Source: Arabidopsis thaliana
Lineage: Eukaryota; Streptophyta; Magnoliopsida; Brassicales; Brassicaceae
DNA: 64,000 nt
NCBI RefSeq assembly: GCF_000001735.4
Contig: NC_003075.7
Coordinates: 17,237,001-17,301,000 of the forward strand
Direction of reading: 5' to 3'
How positions within the stretch are numbered: the first letter of the stretch is position 1; each line of letters starts with the position of its first letter. The notes under the pieces were generated by a model. The model was not told the origin of the DNA and did not search any database. It saw nothing but the letters and a program-made list of their open reading frames with translations. This document shows, piece after piece, positions 35,088 through 46,282 of the stretch. The position numbers and the translations under genes are program-made.

Positions 35088-38000
35088 TCATCGTCTTCTT
35101 CCATGTGTTGTCTTAGAAACAGCTTTCATGCCTTGAGAATCTCTGAAGCATACAAAGTGAACTAACGTTTTCCCGTTGGGATAAACAGCAAATACGCTTG
35201 TCCCTATCTTCTTGTTGCACAATGAGCACATGCTTTCGCTTGTTACTTGCGCTACTCCTTTCCTATGTTTGTATAGTTCCTCTTTCACCTATTCGTTTCA
35301 CATCATCAATTTCACATACGGGTTTCTTTTAATGCTAGGTGTCAATAGTTCCAGAAACACAAACATACCTGTAAGTTTTCACTCTGCCTCAAACTCTTGA
35401 TGACTGAAAAGTTTCTGTGAGCTTCACTTGAATTTCTTAGAAGGGGTGCAAGAAACGGAAGCAGGTTCTGTAGGAATTGGATAATAGAATAGGTGAGCTT
35501 CAATAAAATGCTAGTAAGTAGTTATGGGATAAGTATAAGTCAGATTCAAAACATTTACATGGAGTTTAGTTTCTCTAGGCAAAAGCTTGAGGGCTTGTGC
35601 ACCGTTGATCCTCTCCCACCTTTGGCTCAACAGATCAAGAACTTCAGAGATCATAACGGTGGAGTCTCCTTCTTCCAAGGGTTCTTCAGTATCAACATCG
35701 CTTCTTCCACTGTCAGTGCTGCTACTGAGACCAACTCGCATATCCTCAGCGCCTTCTATTGCAACAATTTTCTTGGATCGGCCTCCTTTAGCTTTTGAAG
35801 ATAAAACAGAGTCCATCATTTTTGTGGTGTCTGAACTTTCGAATGATCCTAGAGCTACAATTCGTTTTGCAAAGTCTTTTGCGCTTTTCTTAGGATTCAG
35901 GTATATTTGCAGCACTGTGAGGTAGATATTGCTTGACGGTTTTCCAGATGGTAGATAAGTAACAGACTCATATATACGATCACAGTAAGCCAGCGCCAGA
36001 TCAGGTGCATGAAGCTATCAGAAAGAAAAAAACAAAGAGTTAAGCCATAAGCAACAACACTCCATAGAATCCACCGATATCTGAGTTCTAAATAGTTTCA
36101 GAGTATACTTATCTACACAATGATACAATTATCTAACAATGCATTTGCATATCAAAGTGTTTTTTACCACAACTGGCCAACAATTAGAAGATTATTTGGT
36201 GAAATAAATTAATGATATTTGGTTCATGTTAAAGATCGACAAAGCAAGCTCATGTTGATGGGTACCTTATGAACATAGATGGACAAAGCAAGCTCATGTT
36301 GGTTCATTTTGCCCAATATAACTGCACGCTCTTCATAGAGAGCATCACGTGGAAGACGCTTCAACAAAGGCTGCGGACTATATCCGGAGATGCTCTCTAA
36401 CGCAGACAATAGTTTTTTCCTTTCAGGAGGATGATCCTTCTCATCCCATTTCTGCTGCGCACTCTTTGCAGCATACAAGTCAAGCACTTCTGAAAGATAG
36501 ATTTGTACCTGTAACATCATCCAAATTGTTACTGCCAGCAATATGTAACGTAAACTCACTGAAAATGCTTCCCATAAGTGTGGTTTCCTCACCATCTCGT
36601 TTTGGAGATTTCCAGAAACTGCGGTGTCATTCATTGCCATCATAAGTTCTAAATATCTACCCTGCATATTTGGAGCATGCTGCTTCAGATACGAATTGAC
36701 AAGGTCAGCTGAGATATTTCCAGACAAAAACAAGTCGATGGTTTGAGTTGGACAGCTTTCCAGGACAAGCATAGAATACTCCAAGACAAGCATTGGATCA
36801 GTCCTGCAGAGAGGCTGCAGAGAGAAATCCACCAACAGAAAGTTAGCATCTCACAGCTGTTTCTTAGAATACTCATTATTTTCAGTCAGTACCAAAATCA
36901 AAGGTGGTTAACAAATTTGTAGTTTTCTATAACCATTTAGAATCTAAAGATAGACAAAGACGAAAGGTTAGCACCGAGAAAACCTGCCTTGAGATATTCG
37001 ATGATCAACTCAGGACTAAATATCTGTGTAACATCAGTTTGTGACTGGTTTGTTTTAGACTCATCCGCCAGCTGGTTAAGAAGCTTAAGGGCTTCATGGT
37101 GCATCGAATTGCTCTTGAACAGTTCTAATAGTGCAGAATAATTTTTACTTTTCATGAGAATCTCCTCACAAATCTTAACGTCACTGTAGTTGACACCCTT
37201 TAATAACTCTATAGCAGCTCCAGACTGGCCAGTGTGTAGAAGTGCTTGGAGAAGAGCTGTATCAAGGATTGCTGCCATCTCTCTTGCACCTGAATTAAGA
37301 GGGATCATACCACGTCCCTGCAGAAAAAAAGATGTTAAGTCCCCAACAAATTACTATCAAACGTACAAATCAAGGGAAGCTGCTTATATTATCCATGCAT
37401 CAACTTCCAAGGAATTAGTCAGTCAGTAGCTCCCAAAAGCTTATAAAGTGTTAATATCCAAGAACTAGTCATCAATTAGGTATCGCGGAAGATAAATCAT
37501 CTGCACCTTGCTGGACTTCTTAGACTTAGATGAATCATTTGCCCCGTAAGTTTTACCAACAGCATCCGAAATGACCTCTTCTGTTCCTTCAGAAGTGGCC
37601 TTCTCGATAACAGCCGGCCTCCTCTTCAGCAAGTACTTTATAAGAGCCATCAAAGTGTTGTGACTCATTTTCTTAGATTCAAGGTCTGCATTGTCCTCAG
37701 ATTCCAAAAAATATCGAGGAGATGAAGACTCCATATCATCTGAAATGCCGGATGAACCTCTTGACAGAGATGCTTCATCACCAGAAATGTCCACCATCTT
37801 ATCTGGTTGAGGAATAATAGTTGTTTTAGGAAGAATGATGGATGGATACATGGAAAGTACATGCGTGATATCTACTTGAGATGCGAGGAAGTGTTCCATG
37901 GCTTCCTCATAGCTCCCGTTCTCAAAAAGATAATGAGCAAATCTGTATCATGATAACGAGACAACAAATATGAACAAAAAGATTCCCATGGAACTGCACT

Positions 38001-39524
38001 ATTAATGTGTAACTAGTAGAAGGAAGAGAGGGCTTCTAGCTTTACACACCTTGTGTGAATTGAACTCTCTTTCGCAGCTCGTAGGCTTGACTCATCAGGG
38101 GGGAGTACTTTGCATAGAGCTAAGGCTTCCTCAAAATTTCCCGAAGCTGTTAATTGCACAATCTACAATGAAACTCAACCTTTTCAAAATATTTCAAAAG
38201 CAGCTACTGCGAGTAAAATCAAAGTCTTTACAAAGAATACTGAAATAGTGTCATATTCAACCGATATATTAGGTAAAATGAAACACATTTTCATATTCAT
38301 CCACAAGAAACCATGAGCAGCAGCAAGAAACATCAATATTCTCAGGGCTAAAGTGAATACCTGGGCACCAATAGAGACAGGGAAGAGAACATAAACAGAG
38401 TTATCCAAACCAACAATCACAGCATTGTTGCTCTTGACCAGGCGACGAATGTTTTGAAGAACAATTGTCTGTATTAAAGGATATGGACTTCGGAGCAAGC
38501 GAACCTATCAAAACAAAGCCAAAAGGAATAAGCACATAACAGGTATCCAGAAACTAGAAGGAAAGCAAAACTACAATATCTCTAGGCAGGAACCTTATAT
38601 ACCTCAACTCGACGAGGTAACAAGGCTATCGCATAAGGGTTTTGAATGACAATAGACGTTGGGGCCTCTGACCAACAGATTCTCTCTGTTTGAAGGAGCT
38701 TCCCATTTTGATCAACAAAAACTCCAATGTTCTCCTACATGTACAAGAAGAAACTAATGAAGACAACATTTCAAAACCGAACAAATACATTGAATGGGGG
38801 AAAAAGGAAAAGCATAACTACCTTTCCCAAAATAAGTTCACCAGAAGGTAGAGATATCACGAGAGGAGGAGCAACCCTACCAGAAGGAAACACCTCAGAG
38901 AGAGTCCCATTAGCAGTATTAAGTATCACATACTCTTTCTTAATGCCTAAACAGATGTTTTCTCCACACCAAGAAATAGACTTGACAGTATCAGGAACTC
39001 CATAGTCTCTGACCTCTACAAATCCTCCTCCTCCTAAAAAATCAACAGAAACAACATTTCATCAAAATCCAATCCTCATGATTCAAAGTTGAGTTTCAGA
39101 GATTTTTACCATCGTGCTTGAAAACACAGACTCTCTTTTGCCTAGAGAAACACAAGAACCCACGCCGATCATCCCAAGAATAAGCATTAGCACCTTTAGC
39201 TTTAGTAATCACAGCAACAGTCTCCAAATTAGGAAGTCCATGAAACGCAATTGACTCAGAGAGAGACAAAAGCAACTCTCTCGAAGCCAAAACCTCCATC
39301 GCCACAATCGGTTTCTTAGAGAATCCAGCTACCGTCTTCTCTAGCACGTAAGTCTCTTGATGCAGCTCCGACGGATCGGAGGCAGAAGATTCCGGTGGAG
39401 AGTAAATGCGGAGAGAACCGTCATAACATCCAGCGAAGAGCTTGGAGCCGTAGGATTCAACAGCATCGATCCTAGCGGGACAATCTTTGAGAAGCTGAAA
39501 CGAATCATAAGCGTTGTGAACCAT
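35088..39524 (-). CDS. VPS39: VPS39-like HOPS/CORVET tethering subunit (EMB2754), 12 exons, 1000 aa
   Basis: Exons are 39524-39110, 39033-38822, 38734-38603, 38504-38361, 38162-38050, 37942-37507, 37317-36988, 36814-36593, 36508-36266, 36014-35559, 35467-35369 and 35288-35088, totalling 1001 codons. The start is ATG in MVHNAYDSFQLLKDCPARID; the frame is open for 22 more codons upstream without an ATG. The N-terminus is a CNH/beta-propeller domain (GCYDGSLRIYSPPES), the middle a clathrin-heavy-chain-like helical solenoid, the end a Vps39 domain with the zinc-binding pattern CSLCNKKIG and HFVCF. VPS39 recruits HOPS to vacuolar membranes through Rab7 and mediates vacuole fusion; loss is embryo-lethal, hence EMB2754. 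Intron 7 is GC-AG: the exon ends CTCAAG, then GCAGGT, and the nearby GT would put the next exon out of frame. Confidence 0.95.
36238..36301. repeat. 20-bp direct repeat across a VPS39 exon/intron junction
   Basis: GACAAAGCAAGCTCATGTTG occurs at 36238-36257 in intron 9 and again at 36282-36301 in exon 9. The coding copy encodes part of the segment NQHELALSI. The 44-bp spacing suggests a local duplication that carried exon sequence into the intron. Confidence 0.85.
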
Positions 39525-39701
39525 ATCTTCGATCGATTTCTGGGTTCTTCTTCTGGGAATCACCACGCATTCATCATGTTCAAAATCCAATTACAACAGA
39601 GATGATTGATTTTTTATTTTTTTCACAACGTGCGTTGATAAATTATGAAAAAAAAGGAAAAAATCGTAAAATTTAAAAATTTAAATGAATTAAGGACAAA
39701 T

Positions 39702-39774
39702 GGTCCCGGCGGGGCTCGAACCCGCGACCTTCGGCTCATAAGACCAACGCTCTAACCAACTGAGCTACGGGACC
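39702..39774 (-). tRNA. tRNA-Ile (anticodon UAU)
   Basis: Read on the minus strand, the 73-nt sequence folds as a full cloverleaf: acceptor GGTCCCG/CGGGACC, D arm GCTC/GAGC with loop AGTTGGTTA, anticodon arm TTGGT/GCCGA with loop CTTATGA, and T arm GCGGG/CCCGC with TTCGAGC. With U33 at loop position 2, the anticodon is UAU, decoding AUA (Ile). A box (TAGCTCAGTTGG) and B box (GGTTCGAGCCC) are intact. No intron interrupts the anticodon loop and no CCA is encoded. A CAA motif lies a few bases upstream of the 5' end, as is common in plant tRNA genes, and T-rich runs downstream can end Pol III transcription. It sits about 180 bp upstream of the VPS39 start. Confidence 0.9.
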
Positions 39775-40186
39775 TTTTGTTCTCTTTAAGTTCAATATTA
39801 TATTTAAAGTTTAATATTATATTTAAAGTCTAAGATTTGATCATCACCTCACTAGACGACAATAACTTCTCTGATTTCATCATAACTGTATTTAACTTGA
39901 GAAACAATAGAACTAAAAGGATAATCTCATATCTTCAACTAATAACACAAAACTAGTAGTATTACACATGGTAACAATATTCTCTCACACATACAGGATA
40001 GTCTCTGCTAATTAAAAACGTTACAAAGTGTTTGGCTCACTAATAAGAAAAAGAGGCAAAGACTATTTGAAACTTTATTGATCATCAAGTTAACCAGCAC
40101 ATTCTATTGGCTTTTCTTCTATGAATGAGAATAACCCTTTTATTCTTCTTCTCTTCTTGCTCTTGTGTGTATATATCGTTCAACTC
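39775..40186. other. Spacer between SEC14-like gene and tRNA-Ile
   Basis: Contains the 3' UTR of the minus-strand SEC14-like gene and the immediate upstream DNA of the tRNA. No other feature is seen. Confidence 0.5.
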
Positions 40187-41447
40187 TCAGCTAGCTGCTG
40201 ATGCGATTTCTATCGCCGGCTCAGGAACAACATCGGATGGAGAGAAACCGTTTGTTTTCGGATAGTGCTTCCCCTCTAGTCCCCAGTATTTTGCGGTTTT
40301 GAGATCGTCTTCATACATTTGTCGTGAGAAATCTTCATGATCATACTCTAGTGTTGCTTCACCTCCGAATTCCTTGGGGAGATTCTCAACGTCAAAATGT
40401 GTCGTCATCAGTTCATCACTTGCTTTGTCTTTTGGGTACACAAATTTCACCTTTTCAGCTGTACGTGGGTCCAAGAAGTACTTAGCAGCCTACATGAAAG
40501 AATATAGTAGGTATATAGTAAACCTTTTTAAAGAAAAAGAGAAGAGAGACAATTTTGATGGTTTTGTAATAATGACGAATGTTTTTTTTGTGTACCCTGT
40601 AGACTGCTTGGAAGAGTCTTGGTGGATTGTAGAGAAAGGCGATACCGAGTCTCTCAGGGTAATAGTTCTGTAGAATGTGAATGATTTCGCGTGTTGTTTT
40701 CATAGGAGGATTAACAGCCATAGACCAACCAGTGAAATCAATGAGCCAAGACATTTGTTTTTGTCCCTTGGGAAGATTTATGATTGCATTTTCAAGAAGA
40801 TACACCAAATGCCTGATATTACCTTCTTGTGATGTTGAGTTCTGTTTCATTTTTATTAAGTGAGATATCATTTTTAAAAAAAACTCAAGAAAAATATTCA
40901 TAAAGGTGACAATGGGCTTAGTTACCTGCATGGCTGGTCTCATTATAAGCACTACTCTACCTTGTCGATCATGAAAACTAGCTCTTGAAGCTTTTCCGGT
41001 CTCACCTTCATGTGCTACTTGATTCTGAAGAGAATCAGAAGAAGATGATTAAAAAAAAAGTAAGAAAAAAATACAAAGTAACAAGAAGATTAAAATGAAG
41101 TATATAATAAAGTCAAATATTTACCCAACGGATCTCTTGAGGTTTATAAGTTGATCTCCATTTAAGAGTCTCTTGGATCATTTTCTTGGCTTTTTCCACA
41201 TCCCAATTACGAGCATCTAGAAATCTCCTCAAGGAAGCATCAGAGCAGAAAACTAAACTATGTCCCGATAATGGTCCTATCGCGGATTTCAATTCTCTAA
41301 CCTGAAATTTGTACAAGTGTTTTAAATACTTTCCAAAATATATGTTAATGTTTTCATATAGTGTGAAAAAGAAGCAGCTTATTGTACCTTGTTATCTTGT
41401 TGAGAATCATCATTGTCGAGTTGGTGAGCATTCCTTCTTCTGAACAT
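40187..41447 (-). CDS. SEC14/CRAL-TRIO lipid-transfer protein (At4g36640-like), 5 exons, 294 aa
   Basis: Exons are 41447-41388, 41301-41125, 41024-40926, 40841-40596 and 40489-40187, summing to 295 codons. The CRAL-TRIO N-terminal helices include LRRFLDARNWDVEKAKKMIQ and TLKWRSTYKP. The lipid-binding domain follows, with DRQGRVVLIMRP, SWLIDFTGWSM and NYYPERLGIAFLYNPPRLFQ, the last being the gate-helix region typical of Sec14. It is a compact Sec14-only protein without GOLD or nodulin domains. Sec14 proteins exchange or present phosphatidylinositol and phosphatidylcholine to lipid kinases at membranes; the exact ligand here is not readable from sequence. A 5' UTR intron probably lies between about 41487 and 42069. 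Confidence 0.93.
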
Positions 41448-42086
41448 GTTTAATTAAACAACAATCTTGAGACAGCTTCGAAGCCTAGAAACGATCAAAT
41501 CAAATTCAGATTTCTTTCAAGTCCAATTTAAAGCAAATTAAATCAGATCCAAGATTAAGCAAAAGGTTTTAATAATATCGGCTATTAATAGAAAACTGAT
41601 AAACACAACCAAATCTTACATCTAAAACGGGATCATGAATTCTATTAGTATTTACCACTTGAAAAATCTCTAATGAGGTATACAAATTTTCGTTATAATC
41701 CAACTTTGAATCTTCTTAACATCTGATAAACTCTCTTCTAGAAAGCATTAAATCGACTTGTCAAAAGGACATAAATACGGCTTTAAATGATTCAAAGAAT
41801 TTCTTATATTTGACTTTTTAAAAGCACACAAACAGAGAATTTATCAAAAAAACAAAACAAGACTCTGACATCTCTCAGCCATCAAAATTTTCTTTCTTTT
41901 TTGGTCACCATGAAACTTTTTTCTAAATATGATCATGAAACATTGAAACCTAAACATTTCTAATCAAGAGAGACTTGTAAAAACAGAAGGAAGCTAAATC
42001 GAAGCAAAACGATCGAGAATCAAACACAAACGAATCAAAATCGAAACGTAAAAGGGAATCTCATTCTTACCTAATAATACGGATCT

Positions 42087-42154
42087 TTCTTTCTTTCTTT
42101 CTTTCTTTCAGTAGATTAAACTGATCACAGAGAGAGAGAGAGAGGCTCGATGGA
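42087..42154. repeat. CTTT and GA microsatellites in the SEC14-like 5' leader
   Basis: A CTTT tract (about 42087-42109) and a GA tract (about 42130-42143) lie in or next to the presumed 5' UTR of the minus-strand SEC14-like gene. Such purine/pyrimidine tracts are frequent in Arabidopsis leaders. Confidence 0.8.
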
Positions 42155-42179
42155 GTTTGGTCGTCACGCGAGTATCATT

Positions 42180-43290
42180 CCCACTTCAAAGGGACTTAAA
42201 AAGCGAGAAACGTGAAGAAAATGTATTTTAACCAATTTATGTGGCATGTAAAATTTCAATAAAACTTTAAAGCTGGCCCTTTGTTTGTTATTGTGAAAGG
42301 CCCCATTGGTTGAAAATAATAAATATGATTTACTTTAATAACATTAATTTTCAGTATTGGCGTTGGACCAAATAACTCAGATCTGAAATGATTTTATGAC
42401 AAGAGGACAAGATCCGAATTTGGTGAAGTAATAACAAATTTGGTCATTTTCCAAAATTCTAACCTTCTTTCACGTTTAACTAACTCTTATCTGTCTTTGT
42501 TTATTGTGTCACGATAGAGAACAGGTAAATTATGATTAGAAAACTTATTGAGTTCACTAATTAGCTTCAAAATAATTAAAAAAATGTAACAGTTTTTTCA
42601 TACTATATTCATTATGTATTTATGTGCAAACCACTCTTTCATGGTTTTAGGTAGAAGAACAAAAAAACGAAGAAGAAAAGTCCATAAAGGACAGCATCAG
42701 CTAATAATAATAATTAAAATGTAACGTTTTACTCGATCTATTGATTTTTATAATATTAAAGATTCGGTTTATCATCGCAATCATGTGCGTATGATTTGGT
42801 TTAATCAAATTAAACGGTTCCTGGACTATGTTAGTTAACATATATTTGGTTTTGTATTATATTAACAGCATTGACAATGGACGATTATTAAATGGCATAC
42901 AATTTAAAATAACACCATGTGACGTTAATCCGACACCAAATCTTTTCTTAATCTGATACTTTCATATCATCTCTTCTACCAAGATATATATTGGTCTTCT
43001 ATCAAATAGGTATACACTGAGAATAATGTTATTTTATATTGATAGTTTCTCTGTATTTGGAGTCGACGTTTTCTTCATATAATCGAAAGAACATCTTATC
43101 AGTTGTTGTTAAATTGTTGTTGTTACTTGTTACCACATAAAAAATATTAGTATTCAAATGTTGCCGACCTCAATCAACTGGAATTTAACAAAACTTTATA
43201 TGCATAATGTTATCTATATGAATGAAAGGTATTTATAATATTGAATAGTCTGTATCACACAAATTATTATTAGAAATTATTAATACTAGG

Positions 43291-43322
<32 letters not shown>

Positions 43323-43935
43323 GCATTATAGCAAAACGAAAATGTAACACTGGTTTTCACTCTTTCTAAAACCTAAAAACCAAACCAAGTAAACCGGATT
43401 GTCCACCTCTATATATAACATATTTAAACCATATATTCAATATGACATTGTTTGTTTAAGAAAGTACATGAATTTTTAAAGTTCCTTTAAAAAATATGAA
43501 ATTAATTACCTTAACTTTTTTTTTATATTATAAAAATATTCTTTATCAACTAAGAAATGACGAATACATAGAGATGGTGAATGAGTTAGCCTTGATAAAT
43601 ATCATAACCCAACAATGATTAACAGAGTTTTGCAGTCATCTTTCATTAGTATGTTTTTTTATTACTGTTAAGTGAATTATGCTCCTTGCTTATTGCTTGT
43701 AGTCCAAATAACACAACTAGTTAGGACTTAGGATGTCAGTCCATGTTTAGACGCCGTTGCTTTAAAAATGATCAATTCCACCTTCCTCCGTGGCAGATGC
43801 TAAATTTTACAGAGGCCCTTTTACGGCTGCCCTGGTTTTAGCAATAACATCGGCAGATCATATTCAACACACATAGATTTGAAATATTGTGTTATACAAT
43901 GACATGATAAAGGTAAAAGAGGATAGAAAGTCGAC
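42180..43935. other. AT-rich intergenic region
   Basis: No coding frame is seen. A run of about two dozen A lies at 43297-43319; I looked for a SINE or LINE body on either side and found no target-site duplication or tRNA-like head near it. The region lies between the SEC14-like promoter and the tRNA-like element. Confidence 0.5.
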
Positions 43936-44003
43936 AGATCTGGATGGATTCGAACCACCAACCTCTCATAATGAGAGCTCTACCATTTTGAGCTTACAGA
44001 TCT
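43936..44003 (-). ncRNA. tRNA-like cloverleaf without a usable anticodon
   Basis: On the minus strand this 68-nt block has an acceptor stem AGATCTG/CAGATCT (7 bp perfect), a D-like arm AGCTC/GAGCT around AAAATGGTA, a short middle arm CTCT-CATTATG-AGAG (or CTCTC-ATTAT-GAGAG) and a T arm GGTGG/CCATC around TTCGAAT. The B box GGTTCGAATCC is perfect; the A box TAAGCTCAAAATGG has one extra base. The middle loop lacks U33, so no standard anticodon can be assigned. It could be a tRNA pseudogene, a tRNA-derived SINE head, or a tRNA-like structure processed by RNase P and RNase Z. Intact pairing in the acceptor and T arms argues against simple decay. Confidence 0.6.
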
Positions 44004-45720
44004 ATTAGCACAAACCTTGCCTATTTGGATCAACTCCATGGGCTACCGAGAATCATTTCTAATATGGTCGCTCCAATATTCCACCCCACTTGAAGCATCC
44101 TGAAGACGGAAAGCCCACGGTTGCAAGAGTTTAATAAAACCAAATTAGATATAAATCAAACTTGAAATTTATATATAAAATCATCAAATAGAACTAATTT
44201 GAAGTAGTAACACCACAGAGTTGTATGATATCAAACAATGATCAATGCATAAACTGAAACTGACTTATTAAATTTGAAAGATCCCATCAGAATGCAAAAG
44301 TCTAAAAAAAACTACTGTACGAAATGATACAACAACAGAGTATATATCAATCGAAACTGCAGGCTCGAATCGAGTCCAAACGCCATCATATCAAAAATCA
44401 GAGACCTTCGATACTCGTATTACTTCTCCAGGAGCTAGCTACTCTAGCCATAGCTCTTGCTAATGAATGCAGCCGTGATAAATCCAAATCGTAAAACCCA
44501 TACGAGAGACTAAATACTACAGCGCTATTTTCTAGAATAGGTCAGAATATTCACTACTGATATTTCTTTACGTAATCATAAAACTGGGTACAATTTCTTC
44601 CAATGAGAATTCTTACAGAAAAAGTACAAACATCAAACAACAGTAGATAGATAAAGTGGAGAATATAACAAACTGCCATGGAACCGTTCGATTAGACAAT
44701 TTAAGGTCCTACGAATACTTTGGTAGAAGTACTTTGTGAATAATGTATTATAACAGTCAATTTGAAAATGAGGCAACTATTTCCATGCTCAAAAATAAAG
44801 GCCGATTCGAGATTGTAATAAATATTTGGTGTCAGGTTTGTTATATGATGCAAATAAAGAGAATAACGGAGAATTTAAACTCAAAATTGAAGGTACCTTG
44901 GTTGGAGGATGTTGGATTAAGATTTGGCCAGCTTGTCTCCAGATCCGCTGATCTTAAGATCCGGATCGAGAATATTTCTGTGGTATTGAGAGAATTTACG
45001 TGAATGAATCGAGATCAAAGGTAGTGTGTACGAAGAGCGAGAAGCAAGACACACACGCAAGAGGGGAGAACCCGGGCAAAAAAAATCCCCCGTGCGAACT
45101 CCCCTCGACAACACGAAACTTTTTTTTTTTATTAAGGATTTTGGTGACCTGCCATGCAAGCGCACCTGTCATGGCAAAGGTCGGATGACAAAGATGTTTA
45201 CGCAGAACTATATCGTCCCTATAAACATCTCATACATCCATCAATCAACTTAACTCACATCAATATCACATATCAGCTTCTTCTCTCTTCTTCACCCTCT
45301 CATCTCTCTAGCTCCATAGAGAATTGACGGATTCATCATTCATCACCTCATCAAAAGCTCAGTAACGCAGATCTGACGAACCTCGAGGCCGGTTCATGAT
45401 CTAAGATCAGATCTGGAATCGAAAACAACGAATATATACATAACTACAAAGAATTCAATCGAATTAAACGAATCAATTATCAGATCCAGCTACGAGAAGC
45501 CATAATTTACCAGATCTTCAACCGATCTTCGGAGCTCAACCGCGACGATCCGTCTTCTGACGAGGAATCAACCGGAGCCTCTGGATCTCTTCGTATAAGA
45601 CGCCGATCTGTAGATCGGAAGGAGATCAGTGACGATCTTCATCGGAAAACCTCCGAGAGGACTATATAGAAGAGAGATCTAGAGAAAACGATGAACAAAA
45701 ATTGAATGAATCAATGAATA
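44004..45720 (-). ncRNA. Probable spliced long non-coding transcript upstream of the tRNA-like element
   Basis: From about 45.7 kb leftward the minus strand looks like a plant 5' leader and first exon, less AT-rich than its surroundings, with a consensus donor at 45511/45510 (GATCTG/GTAAAT). Possible acceptors TGACAG/GTGCGC and TGGCAG/GTCACC follow near 45150-45170. No conserved long frame is present on either strand. I recall an 'other RNA' locus (At4g36648) annotated in this interval, but its exact ends and strand are from memory and uncertain. A region at 44036-44120 can form a 9-bp stem (CCGTGGGCT with AGCCCATGG) enclosing a smaller hairpin. Its termini are estimates. Confidence 0.4.
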
Positions 45721-46282
45721 AAGCGGGTATGAGAACTTAATTAGGTCGACGCGTTGTTATATATAGAGGGTTGGGAGTAATGGACGGACGAGATTAATTG
45801 ATTAACGTTTAGATCAACGGTCTAAGATTTATATTGTTGGAGAGATTACGTGTTTAGTGGCGTTTTTAATGTGAGGCGGTTGTTTTACACAAAAGAAATT
45901 ACAAAGTAAAGGCGTTTTGGGAAAGGGACAGCTAATATGGGTTGTTGTTGGTGTTTTACCGATTCATTGCACGTTTTCTCATTGACAAATGGCATCTTCG
46001 TAGCAAGTTCCTTCACGACTCTTCCATATTTTCTTGGTCTTTTCTTTAATTAAAAAACAATATTTAAAAGGAACAACAAATTGGCCCACCTTCTAGATTA
46101 AATCTTCCACTTTGATTTTGTCGTAGTCGAGAAATAATGGGCCAAAACGTAAATGGGCTAATACAAAGCCCAAGATCAGACGCGACAGCTGCTCGGAAGC
46201 ATATTTTGTACATAGCCCAAGATACACACAAAGACAGAGTAAACGAAATGAAGATTATCATCACGACTAATCTATTAGTTCT
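45721..46282. other. Intergenic region downstream of PBRP
   Basis: Holds the PBRP 3' UTR and the likely promoter of the minus-strand non-coding unit. Several GGGCC/GGGCT words (AATGGGCCAAA, AATGGGCTAA, AAGCCCAAG) lie at 46136-46172. A TATA-like TATATATAGAGG is at about 45758. No coding frame. Confidence 0.45.

Noticed and set aside
43297-43319. Long A run as a possible retroposon tail
   Set aside because: No element body, promoter boxes or target-site duplication could be found beside it.
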